From Bacteroidota bacterium (GTDB lineage: Bacteria; Bacteroidota; Bacteroidia; Bacteroidales; FEN-979): DNA of 60,213 nt. Below are positions 17,713-26,954 of this stretch, piece after piece. How positions within the stretch are numbered: position 1 is the stretch's first letter; each line of letters starts with the position of its first letter. The translations under genes and the position numbers were made by a program. The notes beneath the pieces are model-generated. The model was not told the origin of the DNA and did not search any database. It worked only from the letters and a program-made list of their open reading frames with translations. The stretch covers positions 1 through 60,213 of the forward strand of contig JAPLDO010000078.1 of NCBI GenBank assembly GCA_026391715.1, read 5' to 3'.

Positions 17713-20700
17713 ATGATTCAGCAAAATTCTGCCACCCGCCTCCGCCCCGTCATCCGCGTGTTTGTAAGCTCGACTTTCAGTGATATGAAACACGAACGTA
17801 ATGCGCTTCAAGATGGTGTATTTCCAAAACTTGAACAGCTATGTCTGAAAAATGGATTTCAGTTTCAGGCTATTGACCTCCGTTGGGGTGTATCCGGTGA
17901 AGCGGGATTAGATCATCGAACCATGCGGATTTGTTTTGATGAACTGAGACGAGCACAGGAAATCTCCCCCGAACCAAATTTCCTGGTTTTACTCGGTGAC
18001 AGGTATGGCTGGAGGCCTCTGCCAGAAGAGATTTCGCAGGGTGAATTTAATAGGTTGATGACCTATGCAAAAGGCGAAAACAAAAATCAACCTGAGATAC
18101 TCGGGATACATGGAAAATCTTCCGGTCAGATACTGGAAGAATGGTATCGTTGTGACCATAATATGGTATTGACTGACCTAACTGAGACTGCACCAGATCA
18201 TGCGTTGTTGAATTACATCCTGCAACCGCGAACCCTGGACCTTGGTGATGGACGTGACTATAAACGCAGAAAAGATGATCCAACAAAGGATACACAAGAC
18301 TGGATGGATATCCAACAGGTTTTGTGGAGTATCATCAATGCAGCGTTTCCATTTATAACGATGGGCCAAAGATTTGAATGGAACTGGCCCCAACACGTTC
18401 ATGAAGTGAATGATGAGCATCATCCAAAACTGGCAGTTCCACAGATCGCCCGGTTTCAGGCCTCGGCCACCGAGCAGGAAATATGGTGCGGAGCTCTTTC
18501 GGCGGTAAATGCAGAACAACATGTAATTGCCTGTTACCGTGAAATTACTAACCGGGATGACTTTGACCCTATTGAATTGGTTGATTTTTACAATCTGAAA
18601 AAATTGGTTGAATTTGATTCATTTTCGACAATCTGTCAATCAGACCTGAAAGTTGCTATCAGTTCTCGTTTGGGCGACAATACCCCTATTAGAATTCCTT
18701 TTAGCCGGTTAAAACGGGATCATGATAAACTGGTTGTTGAGGCCACTAAAGAAACCACAAACATATTCTGTGACGAAGTATTCAACAGAATTAAGCCCAT
18801 TATTGAAAGACAGATTGAGGAATATTGGGAAAAGTCAAAACCATCTTCCACAGAAAGGGTAGCACGGGAATTGAATATTGAGCGAAACGAACATAAGCGT
18901 TTTGGAAGGGAGCGTGGTGGTGAAAAGTCCTTTGTAGGCCGTAAACCCGAGCTACAAGCCATTCGCGATTATTTGAAGAACAATTCGCCCTGGCCGCTAG
19001 TGATTCATGGGGCATCAGGCTGCGGTAAGACTGCATTACTTGCACGTGCAGTCGAAGAAATCCCTGAAAATCAAAGACCAATCATTCGCTTTATTGGGAC
19101 TACACCCTATTCCTCAGATATTCGTTCATTACTTCTTAGCCTTTGTCAGGAATTGCGGGAAAGATATCCAAGACAAGATATACTTCCTTTAGACACCAAA
19201 GCATTACAAGATGAACTGCATGAGCAGTTACAGATTATTCCTCTGGAACAACCTCTTATTTTATTCCTTGATGCTTTGGACCAGCTTTCGGATGCAGATA
19301 ACGGAAGGTTATTGATTTGGATACCTTATGGACAATTGCCTCCGAATGTTAAACTTGTAATATCCTGTTTATCCGACCGACCCGAAGATGATCCGGCTGG
19401 CCAGCCTTATATTGCGCTCACAAACCGCCTACTCCCAAAAGATAATATAGTAAATTTGGATGTCCTCACAGAAGATGAGGCTAATATCCTATTGTTCAGG
19501 AATTGGTTGGCTCAGGCTGGACGTAAGCTTAGCGACCTTCAACAGGAATGCATTCGGAAAATTCTTAAATCCAAAGAATGTTGTCAGCCAATTTATCTCA
19601 AACTGTTGTTCGAAGAAGCCCGACTTTGGCGGTCCTATTATGCCGTACCCACATTAGGAACGAATTTGCCTTCACTCCTTCGTCAACTTTTTGCACGCTT
19701 AAGCCTGGAAGAAAATCATGGTTACCTACTTGTTGAACGTGTTTTGGGATATCTCGCCGCCTCGCGGTACGGGCTTTCAGAAAATGAAATCCTTGAAATA
19801 TTGTTTGATGATCCGGAATACAAAGCAAAACTTAATAATGACAACTTAAAGAATCACCATGAACTGCCAATCCATGCTACACGCATTCCCATTGCAATTT
19901 GGTCACGGCTCCGCTTCGACCTTGCTCCCTACCTCGCCGAGCGCGGAGCTCCTGGGGCCAACGTGCTAACGTTTTATCATAAGCAGGTGGCGGAGTGGGT
20001 AGAGGAACATTTCTGTGAAGTCGCCGACCGGCAGTTCCTAAGTGCCAACGCCGTCCGCACCGCCCGGCACCAGCAGCTGGCAACATATTTCCATTCCCAA
20101 GATTACTTCCTCGAGTCCTTGGAGGAACAGCAGGCGCGAGCAAAGCGACTCCCGCCGACAACAAGACCGGCCAATGTTCGCAAGGTGGATGAAATGCCGT
20201 GGCAAAGACTTAGCGAAGCGAAGTTGACAGAGAAATGGTCTGAGATTGAACAGCTTTTCACCGACCTATTCTTTCTTGAAGCTAAGGTTGAGGCCGGCTT
20301 GGTCTTCGATCTCGCCTTTGACTTCGCACAGACTCTGAGGGCAATGCCGATTGAGCGTCCTCGGCGGTGGCATATTCTTCTACTAGAAGAAGCCCTTCGT
20401 CGCGACATTCACTTTATAGACCACCATCCTACAACATTATTCCAGTGCATGTGGAATTTGGGTTGGTGGAGCGATTGCCCAGATGCCGGAAGCCACTACA
20501 TGGATGGCACCTCTGTGAGAAGACAAGAGGGCGCAACGCTCTGCAGATTGTTGGAGTCTTGGCGCCTGCAGAAAGATCTGGCACAGCCTGGATTCAATTG
20601 GCTACGCAGTTGTCGCCCTCCATTTATTGAGTTGGGGACCGGTATGATTGCCGCTTTTTCAGGTCACACTAAAAGCGTGACATGTGTCAGTATAAGTTCC

Positions 20701-20742
20701 GATGGAAAAACGTTAGCCAGCGCTAGTGTAATAATTATATGA
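17713..20742 (+). pseudogene. DUF4062-STAND-WD40 protein, 5' part (split by IS630)
   Basis: Residues 10-130 are a DUF4062 domain of the NPHP3/TEP1-like type: IRVFVSSTFSDMKHER, AIDLRWGVSGEAGLD and FLVLLGDRYGWRPLP. A STAND/NACHT ATPase follows, with Walker A GASGCGKT (433-440) and Walker B ILFLDALDQLSD near 514. The frame then enters the first WD40 repeat (SGHTKSVTCVSISSDGKTL) and runs into the insertion sequence, adding the foreign tail VIII and stopping inside the left inverted repeat. Removing the IS and one TA copy joins it in frame with 21846-23254 to give 1473 residues. The stretch 19.87-20.64 kb is clearly richer in G+C than the surroundings. The truncated product keeps its ATPase but loses the sensor, so it is probably inactive, or unregulated if stable. 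Confidence 0.88.
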
Positions 20743-20754
20743 AAGGTAAACTAT
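20726..20754. repeat. IS630 left inverted repeat
   Basis: It pairs with 21815-21843 with four mismatches. It contains the premature TGA (20740-20742) that ends the upstream STAND fragment. Confidence 0.9.
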
Positions 20755-20762
20755 AAATTGAT

Positions 20763-20770
20763 TATCTTTG
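20763..20770 (+). promoter_or_regulatory. -7 box (TATCTTTG) inside the IS
   Basis: It matches TAnnTTTG but ends only four bases before the ATG at 20775. A transcript from it would start near or after that ATG, so translation might really begin at the in-frame ATG at 20796 (residue 8). Confidence 0.3.
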
Positions 20771-20774
20771 CCTC

Positions 20775-21818
20775 ATGGCAAGGAAATCAAAACCAATGGA
20801 AGTTACCGAGGAACAACGGAAGGAGTTGACGGTAATGAGTCGATCTTTGAAATTAGAGAGTCGATATGTAGTGAGGTCCAAAGTTATTATGCTCAGTTCG
20901 GAGGGGAAAACGTTGGACTCCATAATCCAGGCAACAGGGTTGAGTCGGAAGGTTGTAAACAAATGGAGGCAAAGGTTCAAGCTGTTTGGCGTTGCCGGGT
21001 TAAAAGATGCACAAAGACCAGGTAAAGCACCTTCCATTAGTCCTGAACAAAAAACCATGGTAATACAGAAAGCATGTTCTAAACCGGCTGGAGGTTATAC
21101 TAACTGGTCTCAAAGCCGAATAGCAAAAGAAATAGGAATTAGCCAAAGTCGCGTATTTCAGATATTAAAGGAGGCAGATTTAAAACCCCATAAAATAGAA
21201 TATTGGTGTGGCAAAAGCCCCGATCCCGAGTTTGAATCTAAAATGGTCAATATTGTGGGGCTCTACATGAAGCCTCCTGAAAATGCAATAGTATTGTGCG
21301 TGGATGAAAAAACACAAATTCAGGCTTTAGACAGAACCCAACCGGAATTACCTTTAAAAGCGGGTAATCCAAAAAGGCTGACAGCAACTTATAAAAGGAA
21401 TGGTACCGTTTCGTTAATTGCTGCTTTAGCAGTACATACAGGAGAAGTCACAGCAACCACAATGAAGTCTAATAATGCTGCTAATTTCCTGAGCTTTTTA
21501 AAAAGATTAGACAGATCATACAGAAATAAAAAGTTGCATATAATTGCTGATAATCTTTCGGTACATAAAGACAAAGCCGTAAAGGAATGGCTGAGTCATA
21601 AAAGGAAGGTCAAACTTCATTTTACACCAACGTATTCATCTTGGTTAAATCAAGTTGAAATATGGTTCAATATTCTAACAAAAGACGTGGTCAAAGGGGG
21701 CATCTGGAAATCATCAGATCAACTGGCGGACCAACTAATGGAGTATGTTGATACATATAATAAAACAAGAGCGAAGCCATTTGAATGGACTTATACAGGC
21801 AGCCCATTGAAAATATAG
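20775..21818 (+). CDS. IS630-family DDE transposase
   Basis: The 347-residue protein has an N-terminal helix-turn-helix region (residues 20-75, SLDSIIQATG-like turn then VVNKWRQRF), a second HTH near 110-135 (RIAKEIGISQSRVFQILKE), and the RNase H-fold catalytic triad Asp177 (CVDEKTQ), Asp259 (IADNLSVHKD) and Glu295 (NQVEIWFN). The D-to-E spacing of 35 residues is the family value. The TAG stop lies inside the right inverted repeat. No frameshift or stop is seen, so the enzyme should be active. Confidence 0.95.
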   Translation: MARKSKPMEVTEEQRKELTVMSRSLKLESRYVVRSKVIMLSSEGKTLDSIIQATGLSRKVVNKWRQRFKLFGVAGLKDAQRPGKAPSISPEQKTMVIQKACSKPAGGYTNWSQSRIAKEIGISQSRVFQILKEADLKPHKIEYWCGKSPDPEFESKMVNIVGLYMKPPENAIVLCVDEKTQIQALDRTQPELPLKAGNPKRLTATYKRNGTVSLIAALAVHTGEVTATTMKSNNAANFLSFLKRLDRSYRNKKLHIIADNLSVHKDKAVKEWLSHKRKVKLHFTPTYSSWLNQVEIWFNILTKDVVKGGIWKSSDQLADQLMEYVDTYNKTRAKPFEWTYTGSPLKI

Positions 21819-21843
21819 TTTACTTTTTATGTAATTAATACAC
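21815..21843. repeat. IS630 right inverted repeat
   Basis: It is the partner of 20726-20754. It includes the last bases and stop codon of the transposase gene. Confidence 0.9.
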
Positions 21844-21845
21844 TA

Positions 21846-23254
21846 GCTGGGATCATACTGCTTGCTTATGGGATATGGGCAGTGGAAAGAAGTTGTTCAC
21901 AATGATCGGACATGGTGGCCTGGTGAACTGTTTGGCAATCAGTCCAGATGGGCAGACTGTCGTTACCGCTAGTGAGGACCATACTGTCAGATTGTGGGAA
22001 ATTGAAAGTGGGCGCGAAATGCATGTCCTGAACGCACATAGTGGGAGTGTCACTTGTGTTTGTTTCAGTCCCGATGGGAAAACTATCGCCAGCGGCAGTA
22101 AAGACGGTACAGTTAGATTGTGGGTCTTTGAAAGCCTACTTGAGATTCATGTTCTTAATGCCAATGGGTTTGTTAACTGTGTATGTTTTAGTCCGGATGG
22201 TAAGACAATAGTATGTGCTTGCAATGAAAAGCAAATTGCACTATGGAGCGCTAGTACTGGTAGTAAGATAACCTCTCTTGTTGGGAACTGGACCGGGATA
22301 AATGCAACTCTTTATGGAGAACAAAGTCACTTCTTGAGCATAAACGCGTTGGCATTTCATCCAAGCGGTAGAATCTTGGCAAGTGCTGCTGGAAATGAGA
22401 CTGGTGGTGAAATCAAACTGTGGGATACTAGTTCAAATCTGGAAGTTGCCGTATTAAAACAAGGGCACTTGTACGTTCGTGCAGTAGCATTCAATAATGA
22501 TGGTAAGCTTTTAGCTGGCTTGGCTGAGGACAATACGATAAGATTGTGGCAGGTTCCTGATAGAATTGTCGGTGGAAGGCTTTCCGGTATTCGCGACTTG
22601 GGTGTTTTGGCAACCGAGGCCGACTGTCTGTCGTTCAGTCCCAGTGGATCAATTCTTGCGACTGGCGGTGGGAATAACACAGTCGAATTATGGGACACGC
22701 GAGCAGTAAACAAGAGGAAACTGTTCAACCACTGGGATGATGTGTTGTGCATAGCCTTCAATTCAGACAGCAATATGTTGGCTACTGGGGGTTCTGACTG
22801 CCTCATTAAGGTCTGGGATACAGTAAGCGGAACGCAATTGGTCGAATTAGCCGGGCATTTGGCGGATGTTGACAATGTTGCGTTCTGTTTGTCCGAAAAG
22901 AAGCTAATCAGTTGGGGGTATGATGGAACGCTTAGGCTTTGGGATTTGGTCAGTGGTTCCTGCCTTGATTCAAGGAGGGGTTTCAAAGAAATGCCTTCTA
23001 TTATGCCTGAAGATTGGCCTGCACTTCAGACTTCAGGTGATTTGGTAGGCGCATGGAGTGAGATTCAGATTAGTGGAGGTGGAGGTGATACAATTGTCAG
23101 ATTAGCAGGAACTGAATGCCCTATCGCTTATTATCCTGTCGCTTTTAGGAACATGTCCCTCGATGTTCATAAGCGATACATTGCTGGTGTTGGCGACCCA
23201 CCTTATCACATACATCTACTAGCGATGGAAGGCCTAAGTTTTACCGCAGAATAG
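21846..23254 (+). pseudogene. DUF4062-STAND-WD40 protein, 3' part (WD40 propeller)
   Basis: The frame resumes right after the target TA as WDHTACLWDMGSG and continues through about eight further WD40 repeats, each ending LW or VW: VRLWE, VRLWV, IALWS, IKLWD, IRLWQ, VELWD, IKVWD, LRLWD. With the half repeat before the IS this gives nine repeats, a plausible sensor propeller for the STAND protein. An ATG at 21875 could start a WD40-only fragment, but it lies inside a repeat and lacks its own ribosome site, so I treat this as the separated 3' part of one gene. No other disabling mutation is seen. Confidence 0.88.
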
Positions 23255-23787
23255 TTCATAATCAGATGACTTACCAAATGAACTCTTATTGCTTTCATTT
23301 ACTATGGTGGAAGAAGGCGAAGAATTTCATCAAGGCATGAACTTGAGGAACCCACATTTCGTAATATCGGCTAATGGCCAACCGAAAACTCATTACCCGC
23401 TGGTTATTACTATAACTATTTCGCGAAGTTTCCTTGAAGAGAAAAATCAAAAGGTCTCCGGTAATTTATTAGCAAAAGGCTATTACTTTTATTTCGGTGT
23501 TCAGAAAAGTGAGTCAAGTGCTAGAAAAGGACTGGAAACCTGGTCTCCATGACACATCGAATTTGAGAAAGAATGCACTCCCCATGTCGATTGTAGATTT
23601 TGTGGCTTGTTCTCTCTTTGACCCCTTGGTGTATTAACCGATTCGTGCAATAATTGTTAACAAATGCAAATATATATGTTGAAATTTAGTAGTTAAAAAG
23701 ATAACATGTATATTTGAGGCAATGAAAACGCCAGAATGAATATGAAGTCAGATTGCTTCAACGGGCATATATAGAAATTAACTAATT
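23255..23787 (+). other. Region after the STAND-WD40 gene; one doubtful ORF
   Basis: About 530 bases precede the ankyrin gene. An ORF at 23289-23552 (87 residues, starting MLSFTMVEEGEEF) has balanced composition and a beta-rich look but matches no family I know; it may be real or a remnant. The rest (23553-23787) is A+T-rich and contains a TATATTTG box at 23709-23716. Confidence 0.35.
23709..23716 (+). promoter_or_regulatory. Bacteroidota-type -7 box (TATATTTG) for the ankyrin gene
   Basis: It is an exact TAnnTTTG match about 70 bases before the ATG at 23788 and within an A+T-rich stretch. It is identical to the box before the RyR-AAA+ gene. No convincing -33 element is seen. Confidence 0.4.
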
Positions 23788-24735
23788 ATGGATGAATTCG
23801 TCTTTGGAAATAATTCTGCACCGAACCTTCATATGGCGGCGAAGTTTAATTTTATTAAGACTGCTAAAATGCTTATGGCAGCAGGGGCGGATTTAAACCT
23901 CATAGATCATCACCAAGCTTCACCTCTCCACTTTGCTGCAGCATTTGGCAGTATTGAAGTAGGGCGCTTACTGATACAGGCGGGAGCCAATATTGATGCA
24001 CATGACGCCAAAGGCATGACACCGCTTGAAGTTGCCTTAGCCCAGGGTCATTCAGATTTCGCAAAAATGCTAAGTGAGCGAACCGAGTTGAATTTGTCCC
24101 CCCAAAATGGGGATTTGAGCATTGCCTTGTTTATGAAAGCTGTATCTGATGGAAACACGGAATACGTGTGCGACCTACTGACCAAAGGGGTTAATCCAAA
24201 CACTGCGCTAGAAAGTGGAGTGACAGCACTGATGATTGCGGCAGAAAATGGTTATGCTGATATCGTGCAAGCCCTTCTTGAAATGGGTGCAGTCGTGAAT
24301 GCCAAGAGATTTGATATTGGAGCAACGGCATTACACTTCGCAGGGCAGAATGGTCACTACGATGTTGTCGAAGATCTTCTTAAAAATGGTGCCGACGTTA
24401 ATGCAAAAATGAATGACGGTAAGACAGCTTTAATGGCTGCAGCTCTAGATGGGCACACTGAAATAGTAAATCAGTTGCTCGACCATGGTGCGATCATAAA
24501 CGAACGCAAGAATGACGGAACAACTCCCCTTATACTCGCCGCAATGGAAGGTCATGCTGAGACAGTGCGTGTCTTGGTTGCAAGGGGAGCTGACCTTTAT
24601 TCGCAGGTAATCAACGGGACAGCGAGTTATACGCCCATAATGTTTGCTGAGATACACCATCACTCGCAAGTCGTCGAGATATTGAGGCAGGCTATCGCAT
24701 CAGACATGGATGATATTTGTAAGATTAGCAGTTAA
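23788..24735 (+). CDS. Ankyrin-repeat protein
   Basis: The 315-residue protein is almost entirely ankyrin repeats, about eight, with the usual TPLHFAAAFG/LLIQAGANID rhythm (for example ASPLHFAAAFGSIEV, TALMIAAENGYADIV, TALHFAGQNGHYDVV, TALMAAALDGHTEIV, TPLILAAMEGHAETV). There is no signal peptide, so it is cytoplasmic. Such repeats bind protein partners; no enzymatic domain is present. It starts the second part of the accessory region, downstream of the STAND array, and is followed 28 bases later by a small unknown gene, probably in the same transcript. Confidence 0.85.
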   Translation: MDEFVFGNNSAPNLHMAAKFNFIKTAKMLMAAGADLNLIDHHQASPLHFAAAFGSIEVGRLLIQAGANIDAHDAKGMTPLEVALAQGHSDFAKMLSERTELNLSPQNGDLSIALFMKAVSDGNTEYVCDLLTKGVNPNTALESGVTALMIAAENGYADIVQALLEMGAVVNAKRFDIGATALHFAGQNGHYDVVEDLLKNGADVNAKMNDGKTALMAAALDGHTEIVNQLLDHGAIINERKNDGTTPLILAAMEGHAETVRVLVARGADLYSQVINGTASYTPIMFAEIHHHSQVVEILRQAIASDMDDICKISS

Positions 24736-24763
24736 ACATTAACATATTGGAAAGGAAAAAAAT

Positions 24764-25006
24764 ATGGAAGACTCATTAAAACAACGGTTACAGACTCTGC
24801 TACAACGGGAGAAGAACGGGTTAATCTTGTCAACGTCAATGATGGAGCATTTTAAGGAGGTTGTTGAAATCATGGATGCTATTGGCGCTCAACGCCAAGG
24901 TTCCGCGAAGGTCAAAGACCAAAACGGAAAGAATTGTATAGCTGATATATACATATTGCCTAACGGACGGAAAATACAAGCTGGATATCCCGATATGTTT
25001 AGTTAA
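24764..25006 (+). CDS. Small hypothetical protein
   Basis: I do not recognise this 80-residue protein. It has an N-terminal helix (LKQRLQTLLQREKNG) and a C-terminal part (CIADIYILPNGRKIQAGYP) that looks like two short beta strands. A purine-rich GGAAAGGAA lies 7 bases before the ATG, a better Shine-Dalgarno than most genes here have. It closely follows the ankyrin gene and may be its partner. Confidence 0.55.
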   Translation: MEDSLKQRLQTLLQREKNGLILSTSMMEHFKEVVEIMDAIGAQRQGSAKVKDQNGKNCIADIYILPNGRKIQAGYPDMFS

Positions 25007-25361
25007 TTCTCCGGTATGGCTTTAAGGAATGATCTCAAGATGGGGTTTCTTTAAAGGCGACCAACTTAAATTTTAAAAGTGACTTTATTTCCATTGCAGA
25101 AATGGATCTGTCTTGCTTATTGTCGCTTTTTTTCGTTCCCTCTGCAGGAGGAATTTATATCGCTTTCGCCTAACTTATAACTAAATAACTGATAGACAGA
25201 TGTAATTTAATAAAAAAGTAGATTTTTAGATGTGAAATTATTAAAAAAATTATTCATATTTGTCCATGATTATATAAGTCGCAAAATGGGTTCTGCGATA
25301 TTTTAGAATCAGGATAAAAAAAATGCATTATTAGAACCCGCCTAAAACGAAAGGATAAAGT
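25007..25361 (+). other. Intergenic region, A+T-rich, with a long-range inverted repeat
   Basis: No gene is seen in these 355 bases. GGGTTCT (25288-25294) and AGAACCC (25333-25339) form a 7-bp dyad upstream of the next gene. The stretch 25190-25260 is strongly A+T-rich and may contain a promoter, but the nearest box (CATATTTG) deviates from consensus. Confidence 0.4.
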
Positions 25362-25589
25362 ATGAAGACACAGTTCACTGTTTATGTTCCAGGATTGAAT
25401 CCAGGGAACTTAATGTCTATGATGCCGGTGCTGAAGTGGCAGGGCAAACCCATCACTTATAACGGTAAAGAGGTAGGACGAGTTTCAGTTGTAGATGTGA
25501 AGAACGACGGACGAGTTATAATTACAGCGGAAGTAGAATCGGACTACGCATCCAAGAATCTCGGCAAGGACCTTGTGCTCCGTGACTAA
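25362..25589 (+). CDS. Small hypothetical protein
   Basis: This is a 75-residue protein with an all-beta look (KTQFTVYVPGLNPGN, GKPITYNGKEVGRVSVVDV, GRVIITAEVES), reminiscent of small phage or conflict-locus proteins, but I cannot assign a family. AAAGGA lies 7 bases before the ATG. A 6-bp dyad (GTGCTC at 25575-25580, GAGCAC at 25592-25597) brackets the stop codon. Confidence 0.55.
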   Translation: MKTQFTVYVPGLNPGNLMSMMPVLKWQGKPITYNGKEVGRVSVVDVKNDGRVIITAEVESDYASKNLGKDLVLRD

Positions 25590-25739
25590 CTGAGCACATT
25601 GTTCGACCATGCGCTATTGCGAAATAGGCCATCGCGCTTTTGTTGCAAACGAATGCCCTCGTGGCCGGGGTCTCTGAACTTGGTTTTTAGAAAAAAAGAG
25701 GTTTAAGTATAATATTAATCAAAAAAAGGAGAAATAAAC

Positions 25740-26108
25740 ATGACACAAGACTTTGAAACCCAATTCGAGAAAGGTTGCCTTCTCATGGTTAATGCCTTAA
25801 ATGGTGGTAATGCTTCCGAGGCATTGCACTTCTTAGAATTGGCCGCTATTGGAGGGCATACCAAAGCAAAGAATATGTTGGGTGTTCTTTTGCTGGCAAC
25901 GGGAGGTAACCTACAAACAGCATATAAATGGATTTGTGAGGCTGCAAGCGAAGGCAACATCATTGCAATTCGCAATCGCTCTCAAATAGAATATTACATG
26001 GACCCTCCAGGGCCAGGTGCTATGGCAAGATTTGATTACACCTGGGGGAAAGAACCTCCACTTGGGGCGCCAGTAGGCACTATCCTCCAAGCCCCTTACC
26101 ACGGCTGA
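25740..26108 (+). CDS. Sel1/TPR-like small protein
   Basis: The 122-residue protein has two Sel1-like helical repeats (ASEALHFLELAAIGGHTKA and LQTAYKWICEAASEGN) within residues 15-80 and a Pro/Gly-rich tail. Sel1 repeats mediate protein contacts. AAGGAGAAAT lies 6-10 bases before the ATG, the strongest Shine-Dalgarno in the window. The stop is followed immediately, in the same frame, by transposase-derived sequence, so the last 20 or so residues may not be original. Confidence 0.6.
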   Translation: MTQDFETQFEKGCLLMVNALNGGNASEALHFLELAAIGGHTKAKNMLGVLLLATGGNLQTAYKWICEAASEGNIIAIRNRSQIEYYMDPPGPGAMARFDYTWGKEPPLGAPVGTILQAPYHG

Positions 26109-26537
26109 TACAAAAATGTTGGTACAATATACAAACTTGCCAAAGAATCCAACCAGCAATATATCCCGGAAATTCTTGAAAACGGAGATACATTAAAACA
26201 TCTCCTGGCCAGAAGCAGATATTTGCTTTTCAAGTCTAAAACATACTGGACTCCTTCCCAGATCCATAGAGGGGAGTTCCTATTCGCAAGATTTCCTTTG
26301 TTGGAAAATGCCAATAATCTTGCCATACAATTGGGTTCAGTTTACAGTAAAACCAAGCATAAAGGAGTTGCTTTTACAAAACTTGCTTTGTGGTTCGATA
26401 GGGTTGAGAAAGCAGAATTTGAATCATTCAATACGATTGCCAAATCGATAGAATCACATTACCGGACAGTCCTCAATTACTTCAACAATCGCAGCACAAA
26501 TGCATCAGCTGAATCATTTAATCATTTTGTGTGCTGA
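26109..26537 (+). pseudogene. Transposase remnant (C-terminal part, ISAon1-like)
   Basis: The frame reads LENGDTLKHLLARSRYLLF, YWTPSQIHRGEFLF and, at the end, NNRSTNASAESFN, which are the C-terminal landmarks of a transposase family common in Bacteroidota. The N-terminal half is missing, and the end is cut after SFN where the family normally continues. A 104-residue ORF starting at 26223 is part of this remnant. Confidence 0.65.
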
Positions 26538-26570
26538 TTTTGTCTAAATTTGATCAAAACGCTGCAAATC

Positions 26571-26678
26571 ATGATGAAAAAATTACCGAAACAGCCTCAA
26601 CTTGAGATGTTCAAGACCACCCTGGTAAGCTTCATCCATCCTGAACACGAACTTTGTCTGGTTTTAAGTGCGATTTAA
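26571..26678 (+). pseudogene. Transposase remnant (N-terminal 35 residues, IS5-like)
   Basis: The short frame reads MMKKLPKQPQLEMFKTTL and then SFIHPEHELCL, which resembles the beginning of IS5-type transposases of Bacteroidota. It then runs into a stop. The rest of that element is gone; 26679-26836 shows no clear coding remnant. Confidence 0.5.
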
Positions 26679-26836
26679 GAAATAACAGAGAATGCGGGGT
26701 TGAAGCCTGACCAATCTCCTTGCCTTGAATTGTCTGATGACGCACGGGAAGAATCGGGGTTATTGGGAAATTGCCCGGAGTGTTGTGTGGGGAGGAGCTG
26801 AAGTTTAATCCGTTTATTGCAGGTGGAGATTAGAGA

Positions 26837-26894
26837 ATTATTCATCCGATAATCGTCCGATTAACGAAATAATCTACCGATAATCGTCCGATTT
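26837..26894 (+). repeat. 27-bp repeat, upstream pair
   Basis: Two copies (26837-26863 and 26868-26894) of a unit with the pattern AATAATC, then NNCCGATAATC, then NNCCGATT. The same unit recurs twice just after the TIR/ATPase gene pair (28740-28797). No other copies were noticed in the window. Confidence 0.8.
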
Positions 26895-26909
26895 CATCCT
26901 GATATTACA

Positions 26910-26917
26910 TACCTTTG
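26910..26917 (+). promoter_or_regulatory. Bacteroidota-type -7 box (TACCTTTG) for the TIR/ATPase pair
   Basis: It is an exact TAnnTTTG match 37 bases before the ATG at 26955. The two 27-bp repeat copies lie just upstream, covering the -33 region, where a regulator could bind. Confidence 0.5.
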
Positions 26918-26954
26918 CTATAATTGGATATTGCATTCAAAAAAAATTCGCTAA

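Larger units (their letters stand above)
20726..21843. mobile_element. Intact IS630-family insertion sequence, 1118 bp
   Basis: The element is bounded by 29-bp imperfect inverted repeats (20726-20754 and 21815-21843, 25 of 29 positions matching) and flanked by a duplicated TA at 20724-20725 and 21844-21845, the IS630/Tc1 target. It carries one intact DDE transposase. Excision leaving a single TA would read GCT AGC TGG GAT and restore the WD40 sequence ASASWDHT. High integrity suggests recent insertion. Confidence 0.95.

Noticed and set aside
21875-23254. WD40 protein as a separate gene
   Set aside because: Its ATG is inside a WD40 repeat, and the sequence upstream to the TA target joins in frame with the interrupted STAND gene.
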